Below are positions 8,999 through 17,293 of a stretch of 64,000 nt of DNA, piece after piece. The notes beneath the pieces are model-generated. The model worked only from the letters and a program-made list of their open reading frames with translations. It was not told the origin of the DNA and searched no databases. Made by a program: the position numbers and the translations under genes. How positions within the stretch are numbered: position 1 is the first letter of the stretch; each line of letters opens with the position of its first letter. This stretch comes from Desulfobacteraceae bacterium (lineage in GTDB: Bacteria > Desulfobacterota > DSM-4660 > Desulfatiglandales > Desulfatiglandaceae): the NCBI GenBank assembly GCA_016844935.1, contig JAERTK010000069.1, positions 1 to 64,000 of the forward strand. The letters run 5' to 3'.

Positions 8999-9267
8999 TT
9001 GAACGCCTCCTTTAGGTATTTTTCTTAACGAATCGAAGACTTAAGCACCATTTGGTGCCAAACCCCCGACATTAAATTGGGTGAGTGAATCTCGAATCAG
9101 GGAATCGTCCAGCTCGCCAGAAAGCGGTTGATTGAGTTGAAAAAATTTCTTTTTTGAGGACAGAGTGTAGAGAAATCCCCGTTTTGGGTCAAGCACAAAA
9201 GGACCGCAATATATAGCACTTAAATCCTGTAAATGCCTCTTTTGGTGAAAGAAGTTTCGACAGCGTT
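8999..9267. other. Intergenic region upstream of the lipoprotein-caspase operon
   Basis: No gene is seen. A perfect 14-bp palindrome (GCACCATTTGGTGC, 9045-9058) lies about 50 bases upstream of the lipoprotein start and could be an operator. The rest must carry the operon promoter, but I could not identify clear -35/-10 boxes. The right end merges into repeat copy B. Confidence 0.5.
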
Positions 9268-9379
9268 TTTGGGAGCACCGGCGAAGCCTGTACTATTTTC
9301 TGCGGCACTTACCCAGCTTTCTGAGCGCCAGGCGGAATTTTAGACCGGAAACACGTTAATCCCAATCCCTGGCGGATCG
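9268..9379 (+). repeat. Direct repeat copy B: radical SAM 3' remnant overlapping the arfB end
   Basis: Matches 2931-3042. Read on the plus strand in frame it gives EHRRSLYYFLRHLPSF and onward to a TAA at 9357-9359, a relative of the last residues of the radical SAM protein at 1589-3022 but with no gene body upstream. It is therefore a truncated pseudogene tail. The stop overlaps the reverse-strand stop of arfB. Confidence 0.85.
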
Positions 9380-9787
9380 TCCTACTTTTTTTCTCAGGGT
9401 TTTGATTCTTCCCCTGTTGATTTTGTGTTGCAGACGCTTTTTTCTGGCATTTCGGGTGGGGCGCGTGGGTTTACGCTTTTTAGGTGTTGAAAGGACGCTG
9501 CGAACCAGATCCCGCAGCCGTATCAGGGCCTCTGCCCTGTTTTTCCCCTGGGTGCGGTGTTGCTGCGCCTTCATGACGATGACGCCTTCCCCCGTGATAC
9601 GATGATCTTTCAACTTCAGAAGGCGTTCCTTGACGAAATCGGGAAGGGATGAGGTGTTGATGTTGAAGCGCAGGTGCACGGCGCTGGAAACCTTGTTGAC
9701 ATTCTGTCCCCCCGCACCCTGAGCCCGAATGGCGTGGATCTCGATTTCATGGAGTGGAATGGAAATGTTGTCCGAGATTTGAAGCAT
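9356..9787 (-). CDS. arfB: Alternative ribosome-rescue factor / peptidyl-tRNA hydrolase ArfB
   Basis: A 143-residue protein, the usual length for ArfB (YaeJ). The class I release-factor GGQ motif is visible as RAQGAGGQNVNKV near residues 22-34. The C-terminal tail is very basic (KKRKPTRPTRNARKKRLQ), as needed to enter the empty mRNA channel of stalled ribosomes. It hydrolyses peptidyl-tRNA on non-stop ribosomes. There is no partner gene. Its last 7 codons plus stop also occur at 3019-3042, beside the intact radical SAM gene. Confidence 0.92.
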   Translation of the reverse strand: MLQISDNISIPLHEIEIHAIRAQGAGGQNVNKVSSAVHLRFNINTSSLPDFVKERLLKLKDHRITGEGVIVMKAQQHRTQGKNRAEALIRLRDLVRSVLSTPKKRKPTRPTRNARKKRLQHKINRGRIKTLRKKVGRSARDWD

Positions 9788-10048
9788 GTCCGATGGTCCC
9801 TGTACGGTGTGAAAGCCAACTTTTTGTTGACGGTTTCCAGTTTACGATTATGAAAGATTTTAGCAAATGAAACAGCTTTCGTAAATCTTTTAGCGTACGT
9901 CCAATTTCTTTTAAAAAGCAGGTTGATGGCATATATGTTGTGGTCATTTATTACTTGCCCCACAATGGGAATTTCTCTATGATCCTGAAATCTTCGGCCT
10001 TTTGCAAATCAAACATTTCAGGTTCACCATTCTGAGGAGCTTTCATAC

Positions 10049-11560
10049 TTGCCCGCATTCGATTTCAAACACAGTATCAAAGGCTCCCTGACCAACTTTG
10101 GTCTATTAAGCGCTTCAAAAATTCTAGTTCAGCTTCTGCATCTGGCCATTCTTGCTTTGATAGCGAGAAAACTCGGGGCCGAATCCTTCGGAAAGTTGAA
10201 TATTTTCCTAATGGTGGCCCAATTCGTTTTTCTCATCACAGTTAAATGGACCGCCACGGGGTTTACCCGGTTTTCAATAACCCACATGATTGAAAACAAA
10301 CCCATCAGCCGTATTTTTTGGGCGCGCAATCTTATCGGCGGCGTTTTACTGGCGGGTATCATTTTCGGGGTTATTTTTCAAAAAGACGCCATCTCAAATT
10401 ATATTGGCTTGCCACAGCCCTGTCTGATTTTTCTTTTTGGCTACTATCTAGCGCTTTTATTGACGGATTACTCTTATCAGGTAGCTGAAATAACGACCTC
10501 TTTTAGAGCACTGTCAATTGTTCAGGTGATTGAAAAAATAGCGCTGTTTATATTGTTGTATCAATTCGGGACCCATGTTTTTTCAATTATTTTCATCACC
10601 ATTATCGCTGTCGTCGGTTCCCGCATCTGGCTGATGGTGCCCGTCAGGCGTAAACTGTTTTTCCCTCTAACGACCAGTGTCCATGAATCTAGAGAACTGC
10701 TGCGTTTTTCCCTGCCCCTGCTGCTTGTTTCCCTCGGGGGATTTATTTTTGGATGGGTTGATATTGCTGTTATCAAATATTTCATGACAATGGAAAAGGT
10801 TGGTTTATACTCTCTTGCCTATAATGGTCTAAATGCCGTCGAATCGGTGGTCTTATTGATGGCAACTGTATTAAGGCCCATATTCATCTCTTTGATCGCA
10901 AATGGAAAGAAAGAATATGTAGCGGCTTTCGGACGGCGGATTTTGCCCCAGATTCAATTTATCTGGGGGCTCGCTTTTATTGCTTTGGGATGGATTTCAA
11001 CTTGGATGATCCCACTGGTTTTCGGCAAAGAGTTTACACCATCCTCCCCCGTTTTTGTTGTTCTGCTAATCAGTCTCAATTTCACAGTGTTCAATACCAT
11101 TGTCCAAGCCATTTTCATCGGATTCAGCCGGGTGGGAACCGTGGCCAAAATCAGTGCCAGCGCCTCATTGATAAATCTGATCCTGGACTGTATCTTTGTT
11201 CCCCTGTTCGGAATCATGGGGGCTGCTCTGGCAACACTCATTTCAAGCTTATGGATCAGTATCTGGTATTATAAAGCCTTGAAAAAAATTGTGGCCCTGG
11301 AAATTTCGGCACCGGTTTTAATGGTATTGGTGATTTCTTTGCAGGCCCTCGGACTTTTATGGACAAGCAAGATGGGAGCTGGTATTGCAATATCCGCCGT
11401 TTCGTTGGTTTTCTGTCTTCTCATCAGTAAGAAAATGTCTCTGTTTCAAGTGTCTGATAAGGTAATATATGAAAAGCTGACATTGCCCGGGGCTGCGGGG
11501 GGTGTTTTGTCCTGGATCTGTGATTTTTATGAACCATCAGAGCGGAACAAAAACATATGA
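10049..11560 (+). CDS. Polysaccharide/oligosaccharide flippase (MATE/Wzx-like)
   Basis: A 503-residue integral membrane protein with about 12-14 membrane helices. The start resembles Wzx/RfbX flippases: a short cytoplasmic segment, then SxLxNFGLLSASKILVQLL and a conserved LGAESFGKLN turn. Such proteins move lipid-linked sugars across the inner membrane. The start is TTG, supported by GAGGAG at 10034-10039, nine bases upstream; no ATG fits. The gene overlaps the next membrane protein by 4 bases (ATGA), so the two probably work together in surface glycan assembly. The substrate is unknown. Confidence 0.85.
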   Translation: MPAFDFKHSIKGSLTNFGLLSASKILVQLLHLAILALIARKLGAESFGKLNIFLMVAQFVFLITVKWTATGFTRFSITHMIENKPISRIFWARNLIGGVLLAGIIFGVIFQKDAISNYIGLPQPCLIFLFGYYLALLLTDYSYQVAEITTSFRALSIVQVIEKIALFILLYQFGTHVFSIIFITIIAVVGSRIWLMVPVRRKLFFPLTTSVHESRELLRFSLPLLLVSLGGFIFGWVDIAVIKYFMTMEKVGLYSLAYNGLNAVESVVLLMATVLRPIFISLIANGKKEYVAAFGRRILPQIQFIWGLAFIALGWISTWMIPLVFGKEFTPSSPVFVVLLISLNFTVFNTIVQAIFIGFSRVGTVAKISASASLINLILDCIFVPLFGIMGAALATLISSLWISIWYYKALKKIVALEISAPVLMVLVISLQALGLLWTSKMGAGIAISAVSLVFCLLISKKMSLFQVSDKVIYEKLTLPGAAGGVLSWICDFYEPSERNKNI

Positions 11561-13134
11561 ATTCAACAGTGGTGTATTTAACAATATTGGTTTCAATCTC
11601 TCTCTTTACGCGCTCTCTGCCGCGCATCATCTGCCCCGGGGCACGGGGAAAAGATGCCTACTATCACCTTTTGGCGGCCAGGAGAATCAGGCGCAGCGGC
11701 ATGGGGATGCCCGACACTCTGAAAGAATTAATACTGCCCGGTATCTATGACTACCCGCCCTTGCTTCACTACCTGTGGGCCATGTTTCCCCTGCGGTGGC
11801 ACCTGACGGTGGAACGGTGGTCGAGTGCCTTTATCGATGCACTGCACGCCATCACAGTCTATTTTTTTTCTTACTACTTTTTCAATTTGATGCCATTCTC
11901 CCATGATCAATCATTCATGGCATTCAACAGCGCTCTTATATTTATACTGTCGCCCGCACTGTTAACCATCGGTACAGGACCGCGTGCTTATCAAGGTACA
12001 CCCCGAACCCTGGGAGAATTGCTTTTTTCCCTGACATTTTGTTTTTCTCTAATTGGTTATTTCACCGGGACGACCATTCCTTTCTTATTGGCAATGCTTT
12101 TCGGCGCACTTTTATGCCTCACCAGCAAGTTTTCAGTACAGGTGATGGTTTTCTTTTATGTTGTCTTTGCCTTGGTTACATTTCATGTCTATTGGATTAT
12201 TCTGCTGGTCAGCGTATTTATAACGGCACTGGTCATTTCCAAGGGCCATTACGCAAAGGTGGTCGCAGGCCATATTCAACACAGCCGGTATTATCTAAAT
12301 GCCATCAGCAAGCGCTTCTATCTCATTGCGCAGAGGAATAACTGGCATGAACTCAGGCAAACAGTTCGCATCATTTTCAAGAATCCTTTCAAGGCTGCCA
12401 AAAATCTGTTTTTTTATCACTCCTGGACCCATTTACTGGTCAACCACCCGCTGCTGTTCGCCATAATGTATATCGCCATAACGGGCCCTTTCGCAGACGG
12501 TCACCCTGTGGCTTTATTTCTATTGCTGTGGATAGGGGCCGGACTGCTTGCTTTCACGCTCACTTCAATGAAGCCCTTCCTCTTTCTGGGGGAAGCCGAA
12601 CGTTATCTGGAATATGTGTTGCTGCCCCAGGTATTGTATCTGGGGGTTTCGAATCATTTGAATTCGGCCCCTTATTTCCTGTTGGGCTATTTTGTGGCGC
12701 TGTACCTGTTCTTCTTTGTCGGTTTTATCTACGGTTACCGCAATAAGGAAAAGCTGCTACCAAGATTCGGGGAGTTGGTCGATTTTGTATGCGGTGATGA
12801 TACAATACACAGGATATTGCCCATATTCCTTAACGATGCCGTCCAACTTGCTTACGAATCAGAAAAGGCCATTGCCCATTTCCCGGGTAATTTCAGGAAG
12901 AAATTCATGCCATATGAGAAGTTCTTTGATTTCTACCAAAAAATCTACCCCTTCCCAAATGAGGATCTGAAGCGGCTGATGATGGAATATGATCTTGACA
13001 CACTGTATTACGCGTCAAGCGATTTGGAAAAGGCCGAATCTTTGGGTCTGAATTACAATTTTGATTCATTTAAAGTTGTCTTTGCCAATGAACAATATAC
13101 TGTTTTGCAGCCCAAGGGCCTCGAAAATAATTAA
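11557..13134 (+). CDS. Multi-pass membrane protein, GT39/ArnT-like glycosyltransferase candidate
   Basis: A 525-residue protein with about ten hydrophobic helices and a soluble C-terminal tail (about 400-525). An early charged loop after the first helix (ARGKDAYYHLL) and a late EAERYLEYVLLP segment resemble polyprenol-phosphate-dependent GT-C enzymes, in which an acidic residue in the first loop is catalytic and a later Arg-Tyr-x-x-Tyr segment is common. It starts within the end of the flippase gene (4-base overlap). Assignment to the GT-C superfamily is an inference. Confidence 0.6.
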   Translation: MNSTVVYLTILVSISLFTRSLPRIICPGARGKDAYYHLLAARRIRRSGMGMPDTLKELILPGIYDYPPLLHYLWAMFPLRWHLTVERWSSAFIDALHAITVYFFSYYFFNLMPFSHDQSFMAFNSALIFILSPALLTIGTGPRAYQGTPRTLGELLFSLTFCFSLIGYFTGTTIPFLLAMLFGALLCLTSKFSVQVMVFFYVVFALVTFHVYWIILLVSVFITALVISKGHYAKVVAGHIQHSRYYLNAISKRFYLIAQRNNWHELRQTVRIIFKNPFKAAKNLFFYHSWTHLLVNHPLLFAIMYIAITGPFADGHPVALFLLLWIGAGLLAFTLTSMKPFLFLGEAERYLEYVLLPQVLYLGVSNHLNSAPYFLLGYFVALYLFFFVGFIYGYRNKEKLLPRFGELVDFVCGDDTIHRILPIFLNDAVQLAYESEKAIAHFPGNFRKKFMPYEKFFDFYQKIYPFPNEDLKRLMMEYDLDTLYYASSDLEKAESLGLNYNFDSFKVVFANEQYTVLQPKGLENN

Positions 13135-13164
13135 TTTCGGTGAAAGTGAATTACCATGGGACTT

Positions 13165-13878
13165 TTAAGAGGCCTTGATCCGAGTCTGATTGCGGTTGTC
13201 AATCAGTGCGGGGGCAATGCTCCTCGCCCAGGATCTGATGGATTCCCAATCCCTGTAATCCCCTTCCGCCACATCCTTGCCTTGCATTTTCATTTTCATG
13301 ATGACCCGCACCATGAAAGGAAGCTTATCATATGCCAGGGCGCCCGCAAAGAGGCCTGTGTCCACGGGTATCACGTGGGGTGTCTTTTGTCGGAGAGGTT
13401 CCAGGAAACCAAGCGCCTTGCTCCGATTCTCTTCCGTGGAGTTGGCCATGGTCAGGCACGTGAGAAAATAGGCCACGGGAAGGCCGCTTAGAAGCTTCCG
13501 ATGTTTCTCTACGAAATCGGATGCTTCGGGTAGCCAGCGGTCACTCCGAATGGCACTCCCCATAACAACAGCGTGATAGGGTGTCAAATCTGATACGTTT
13601 TCCACCTTGAGCACATCCACCGAGGCGCCACCGTCGCAGAATGTCTTTCCCATAGCCCCGGCCACACCTCCGGTTGAGCCACATCGACTGGCATAGGCCA
13701 CTAGAATTTTGGGATTTGGCCGTCTTTCGTTACATCGGCTCTCCAAGAATTTGACCCTGTCTGTCAGTGCCGTATCAGCCCAAACCGGATTCCGCCCAAC
13801 GGCCAGACTGCCTAAAACCCCGCCTGCCATTATGGCGCTTCTGCCGATGAACTCCCTTCTTGAAAAATACTCTATCAT
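13165..13878 (-). CDS. Tat-exported flavodoxin-domain protein
   Basis: A 237-residue protein that starts with a twin-arginine signal (SRREFIGRSAIMAGG). The flavodoxin-like domain begins near residue 50: ILVAYASRCGSTGGVAGAMG is the FMN phosphate-binding loop, and AVVMGSAIRSDRWLPE is the second flavin loop, as in HemG-type protoporphyrinogen oxidases and menaquinone-linked flavodoxins. The start at 13878 is set by AAAGGAGACGTC directly before ATG; the frame upstream is open but lacks a better site. Export of a flavodoxin suggests a periplasmic redox role; the partner is unknown. Confidence 0.85.
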   Translation of the reverse strand: MIEYFSRREFIGRSAIMAGGVLGSLAVGRNPVWADTALTDRVKFLESRCNERRPNPKILVAYASRCGSTGGVAGAMGKTFCDGGASVDVLKVENVSDLTPYHAVVMGSAIRSDRWLPEASDFVEKHRKLLSGLPVAYFLTCLTMANSTEENRSKALGFLEPLRQKTPHVIPVDTGLFAGALAYDKLPFMVRVIMKMKMQGKDVAEGDYRDWESIRSWARSIAPALIDNRNQTRIKAS

Positions 13879-13929
13879 GACGTCTCCTTTCTTCATTGCT
13901 CTGATTTTCTGCCAAACCCCTGCGTTCAT

Positions 13930-13963
13930 GTTTCCCTGAGAAAACTCCATATCTCAGGGAAAC
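13930..13963 (-). terminator. Hairpin between cpxP-like and flavodoxin genes
   Basis: A perfect 11-bp stem (GTTTCCCTGAG / CTCAGGGAAAC) with a 12-base loop, 10 bases after the cpxP-like gene stop codon. No long T-run follows, so it may be a processing or stabilising hairpin rather than a strong terminator. Confidence 0.5.
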
Positions 13964-13973
13964 CCAAAATTTT

Positions 13974-14468
13974 CTATGAGGTGAACAGCGCTTTGAACGC
14001 CTCGAACTTCTGGAATTTTTCCTTCAAATGATCCGTAACTATTTTCTTCTGCTTTTCATCCAGGATGTCATAGAGTTCCATGAAATCATCCATGAACATG
14101 CCGGCTCGTTTCGGAAAGTTTTCCATGTGAGATTTCGCAAGTGCCGACAGGACATTCAAATCCGGGTTTTCCCTGTCCATTTCACTTTTCACCTTATCAA
14201 AGAATATTTTTCGTTGATTGCCCACCTCAACCAGTTCATTTTCAACTCTCGTTCGAATCTCCTGGTATCGCGCTTCCTGATTCCCGGTGAGTTCGAGCGC
14301 TTCCACTTCAGAGTCAATTTTTTCGAGAACATGTTTTGGAAAGTCTTTGCCGTGAAACCCGCCACCACAAAACATGGGTGATTTCTGGCATCCCACAAAA
14401 CCCGCTCCGGCAATCACGATGGCCCCCAACAGGGCCAACCCCACAATCAAAGATCTTTTTTTCAGCAT
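13974..14468 (-). CDS. CpxP/Spy-like periplasmic lipoprotein (LTxxQ-like)
   Basis: A 164-residue protein with a lipoprotein signal (GAGFVGC, Cys near residue 27), followed by helices containing LTGNQEARYQEI and a second DEKQKKIVTDHL segment. These match the paired helices of the CpxP/Spy/CnrX-like family, which sense envelope stress or metals and inhibit the linked sensor kinase. The ribosome-binding site AGGAGGAG is strong. The gene is divergent from a CpxR/CpxA-like pair, the arrangement seen for cpxP and cpxRA in enterobacteria. Lipid anchoring is unusual for CpxP, which is soluble in E. coli. Confidence 0.75.
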   Translation of the reverse strand: MLKKRSLIVGLALLGAIVIAGAGFVGCQKSPMFCGGGFHGKDFPKHVLEKIDSEVEALELTGNQEARYQEIRTRVENELVEVGNQRKIFFDKVKSEMDRENPDLNVLSALAKSHMENFPKRAGMFMDDFMELYDILDEKQKKIVTDHLKEKFQKFEAFKALFTS

Positions 14469-14537
14469 GACAACTCCTCCTTTTTCTGATGTTTTGACGC
14501 GTTGTGCGCCGTTTTGTTTTCAGGATAGACCCGGAAC

Positions 14538-14584
14538 GTAAAGAATGTTTGTGATGGATGTTAAAAAATGTTAAAGAATGTAAA
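14538..14584. promoter_or_regulatory. Candidate CpxR-type direct repeats
   Basis: In the divergent region, GTTAA (14560), GTTAA (14570) and GTAAA (14580) recur exactly every 10 bases, and a further GTAAA is at 14538. This matches the known CpxR site form GTAAA-N5-GTAAA. The position between the cpxP-like gene and cpxR-like gene suggests autoregulation of both. The last unit is only about 25 bases from the regulator start codon. Confidence 0.5.
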
Positions 14585-14609
14585 AAATTGAAAAATAGCG
14601 GGGACTTAT

Positions 14610-15314
14610 ATGGACAAAAGGGTTTTGATCGTAGATGATGACCAAAAGCTTCGGGCACTTTTGACCGAGTATCTGACGGAATTCGGGTTTCAGACCGCAA
14701 CGCTTCCGGACGGCAGGCGGATTTTATCGGCCATCAAAACCGAAAACCCCCACATCATTATACTGGATATTATGCTGCCCCATAAAGACGGATTTGAAAT
14801 CTTAAGGGAGATCCGGACAGCCTCTACGGTTCCCGTGATCATGCTCACGGCCCGAGGGGAAGATGCGGATCGCATCGTGGGCCTTGAGCTCGGTGCCGAC
14901 GATTATCTCCCCAAACCCTTCAACCCGCGGGAGCTGCTGGCCCGGATCAGGGCGGTGCTTCGAAGGTCTGCAACACCCTTTGAGGATAACGCCGGGTTGG
15001 ATGAGAATTACCGGGTTGAGGCCGGGGGGCTGATTCTGGACAAAGCGAAGCGTTCCGTGAAGGTGGGGCGTGATGAGGTGGAATTGTCTTCAACTGAATA
15101 CGAAATCCTGAAGGTCTTGATGGAACATCCCAACAGAACCCTCAGCCGTGATCAACTCATGAGCATGGCCAAGGGTCGGGATTTCATGGCCTTTGACAGA
15201 AGCATTGATGTGCATATCAGTAAACTCAGGGCAAAAGTGGAATCCAACCCCCGTTCCCCCGAACGCATCAAGACGGTCTGGGGCACCGGTTACATATTTG
15301 TGGATACAAAATGA
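14610..15314 (+). CDS. cpxR: OmpR/CpxR-family response regulator
   Basis: A 234-residue regulator. The receiver domain (1-120) has the acidic pair DDD near residue 10, the phosphorylated Asp in IIILDIMLPHKDG and a conserved Lys in LPKPF. The winged-helix DNA-binding domain (about 135-232) ends VKTVWGTGYIF-like, typical of OmpR. It overlaps the kinase gene by 4 bases and is divergent from the CpxP-like gene, so a Cpx-type envelope-stress system is the best reading. The symbol is inferred from context. Confidence 0.85.
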   Translation: MDKRVLIVDDDQKLRALLTEYLTEFGFQTATLPDGRRILSAIKTENPHIIILDIMLPHKDGFEILREIRTASTVPVIMLTARGEDADRIVGLELGADDYLPKPFNPRELLARIRAVLRRSATPFEDNAGLDENYRVEAGGLILDKAKRSVKVGRDEVELSSTEYEILKVLMEHPNRTLSRDQLMSMAKGRDFMAFDRSIDVHISKLRAKVESNPRSPERIKTVWGTGYIFVDTK

Positions 15315-16696
15315 AGGCTGGACGGCTCTATACAAAGATATTTCTCTCGTTCTTAGCGATTCTGGCGTTGATATTGTTGTTGACTTTCGCGCTGTTCATT
15401 CGTTTTCCGGGAAAATACTTCCATGAGCGCTTTGAGCAATATGCAAAAGGCCACGCCACAATGGTGAAAATGTTTCTGGAGGAAAAGATCCGTTCAGATT
15501 CCATAATGTCCCCTCCGGAAGAGCGTCTCCTTCAGGATTTTGTGGCGCGGATGGGAGAGACCTACGGGGCCCGGTTCTGGTTCGCCGATTCCCATGGAAA
15601 GCTTCTGGTCAAATCCTTTGACGGGGTCATACCAAAGGCTCCGGGAAAACGGGTTCGTGTGAAAATTGAAGGGGAAACAGGTGTTTTTGAAATCGAGCGG
15701 GCTTTTCGAAAAGGTCGCGGGCTTTATATGTGCATCCCCATTCAACTGGCAGATGGACAAATTGTTCATCTCCACTCCCTGTTTGAGTCCATTGACAGTT
15801 CCCGTCACAAATGGGGGTTCGCTGTGGGATTGCTCGTGATCGGAGTCGTTATCGCGCTGCTGGTGATCCCGGTTGCAAGACTCATCACCAAGCCGTTAAA
15901 CAGATTGCGAAAATCAGCCATCCGCTTTTCCAGGGGGGATCTGTCCCACCGGACCTCCGTAAAAGGGAGGGACGAGATTGCTCAGCTGGGGGCCACTTTC
16001 AATTTGATGGCGGAAAGGCTTGAACGGATGATCAGCGGCGGGAAGGAGTTGACGGCCAATGTGTCCCATGAATTGCGGAGCCCCCTGGCCAGAATCCGGG
16101 TCGCGGAAGAAATCATGCGCGAACAGTTGAAAAAAGGTAAAACGGGGGAAACGGAAAAACATCTCAACAATATTTGTGAAGACATTGGGGAACTGGACCG
16201 CCTTATCGGCCGCATTCTGGAGTTTTCCAAACTGGACATACACGAAGGGGCCTTTGAAAAAGTGCCTCTGGACCTGTCGTCCATGCTTCACAGGCTGCTC
16301 TTGCGTTTTGAAACCACCATGGAGAAAAAGAGAGTGGAACCGAGGGTTGAGATCCCCCAAGGGGTGTTCATGAACGCGGACCGCAAAAGTCTTGAATCCG
16401 CCCTGTCGAACCTGTTGGACAACGCCGCCAAGTACGTTCCCCAAGGGGGACGGATTTCGGTCCATGTGGCCCGGGAACCGGATTATCTGCAATTGCGTAT
16501 TTTCAACACCTATGGAAAGTTGACCGATGATGAACTGGAAAACCTTTTCGAACCTTTCTACCGGGTGGCGGGTATGCAAGAATCGGGAACAGGTCTCGGC
16601 CTTGCCATCACCAAAAAAATCATCGAACGACACGGGGGCCGGATTCGCGCAGTCAATTCCAGGAACGGGATTGAATTTTTCATTCAATTCCCCTGA
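15311..16696 (+). CDS. cpxA: CpxA-like sensor histidine kinase
   Basis: A 461-residue kinase: first membrane helix (about 10-30), periplasmic sensor (about 35-165), second membrane helix (168-190), HAMP linker (190-240), HisKA domain with the phosphorylated His in ANVSHELRSPLAR, and a HATPase domain with an N-box (LLDNAAKYV) and a GTGLGLAI loop. The periplasmic part ends with LFES(I)D as in CpxA-type sensors. It is encoded directly after the regulator with a 4-base overlap. The signal is presumably envelope stress relayed by the lipoprotein at 13974-14468. Confidence 0.85.
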   Translation: MKAGRLYTKIFLSFLAILALILLLTFALFIRFPGKYFHERFEQYAKGHATMVKMFLEEKIRSDSIMSPPEERLLQDFVARMGETYGARFWFADSHGKLLVKSFDGVIPKAPGKRVRVKIEGETGVFEIERAFRKGRGLYMCIPIQLADGQIVHLHSLFESIDSSRHKWGFAVGLLVIGVVIALLVIPVARLITKPLNRLRKSAIRFSRGDLSHRTSVKGRDEIAQLGATFNLMAERLERMISGGKELTANVSHELRSPLARIRVAEEIMREQLKKGKTGETEKHLNNICEDIGELDRLIGRILEFSKLDIHEGAFEKVPLDLSSMLHRLLLRFETTMEKKRVEPRVEIPQGVFMNADRKSLESALSNLLDNAAKYVPQGGRISVHVAREPDYLQLRIFNTYGKLTDDELENLFEPFYRVAGMQESGTGLGLAITKKIIERHGGRIRAVNSRNGIEFFIQFP

Positions 16697-16762
16697 TAGT
16701 ACTGTGACCATGCGGATAAAAAAGATTTGTCCAATGAACAACAGACGGGAGGTTATCTGAAA

Positions 16763-17206
16763 ATGAAAAAACTTGTATTGGTGCTGACCAGTGTGTTCCT
16801 TTTGGGTTGTGCTGCCGGCCAACAACCTCAGCCCACTTTTGAAGGCGTCATTTTTGAAACGGGTAAGGGTAGAAAAACGGTCATGGATACGATCATCCGT
16901 GTCATCGAGAATGAGGGTTACAAGGTTGGTTCCACAAACGAAAATCAAGGAACAATTGTCTGCAAACCCCGGAAAATGCTCGATGGTGTATTGACGGAAA
17001 AAACCGAAGGGAAGCCATGGGCCATTCCAACCAAAGCCTCCACGCTCAACCACCTGATCCAGTTTTCCGCCCATGTGAGCCCGGGTGGTGTTGTAAAACT
17101 GAAAGCCCTTGTTATGTCAACAGGTGCCAGCCACACCGTTGACAGAGATAAAAGCGAGAAGCTGGCCAGATACTATGAAAAGAAGATTATGAAGGCCTTG
17201 AGCTGA
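16763..17206 (+). CDS. Small lipoprotein, unknown function
   Basis: A 147-residue protein with a clear lipoprotein signal: LVLTSVFLLGC, Cys near residue 16. The mature part alternates strands and helices and ends with a charged helix (DKSEKLARYYEKKIMKAL). I do not recognise a family. The start at 16763 follows GGAGGT by about nine bases; the open frame upstream (16727) would place a hydrophilic stretch before the signal and is not used. The gene lies 66 bases after the cpxA-like gene and may belong to the Cpx regulon. Confidence 0.7.
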   Translation: MKKLVLVLTSVFLLGCAAGQQPQPTFEGVIFETGKGRKTVMDTIIRVIENEGYKVGSTNENQGTIVCKPRKMLDGVLTEKTEGKPWAIPTKASTLNHLIQFSAHVSPGGVVKLKALVMSTGASHTVDRDKSEKLARYYEKKIMKALS

Positions 17207-17293
17207 AGATCAGTTATTGGAGGGTTTCAGGTCCTCGCTGGAGTAGTCCATATGTTGTCCCCCGGGGACAGGAGGGGGCTCAAGGGAAACAAG

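Noticed and set aside
9045-9070. Sigma-54-like TGGCAC element upstream of the lipoprotein gene
   Set aside because: The GG-to-GC spacing is one base too long for a sigma-54 promoter; the sequence is better described as a palindrome.
15914-17074. Long minus-strand ORF (386 codons) opposite the cpxA-like kinase
   Set aside because: Antisense to a kinase with all expected motifs; no recognised domain.
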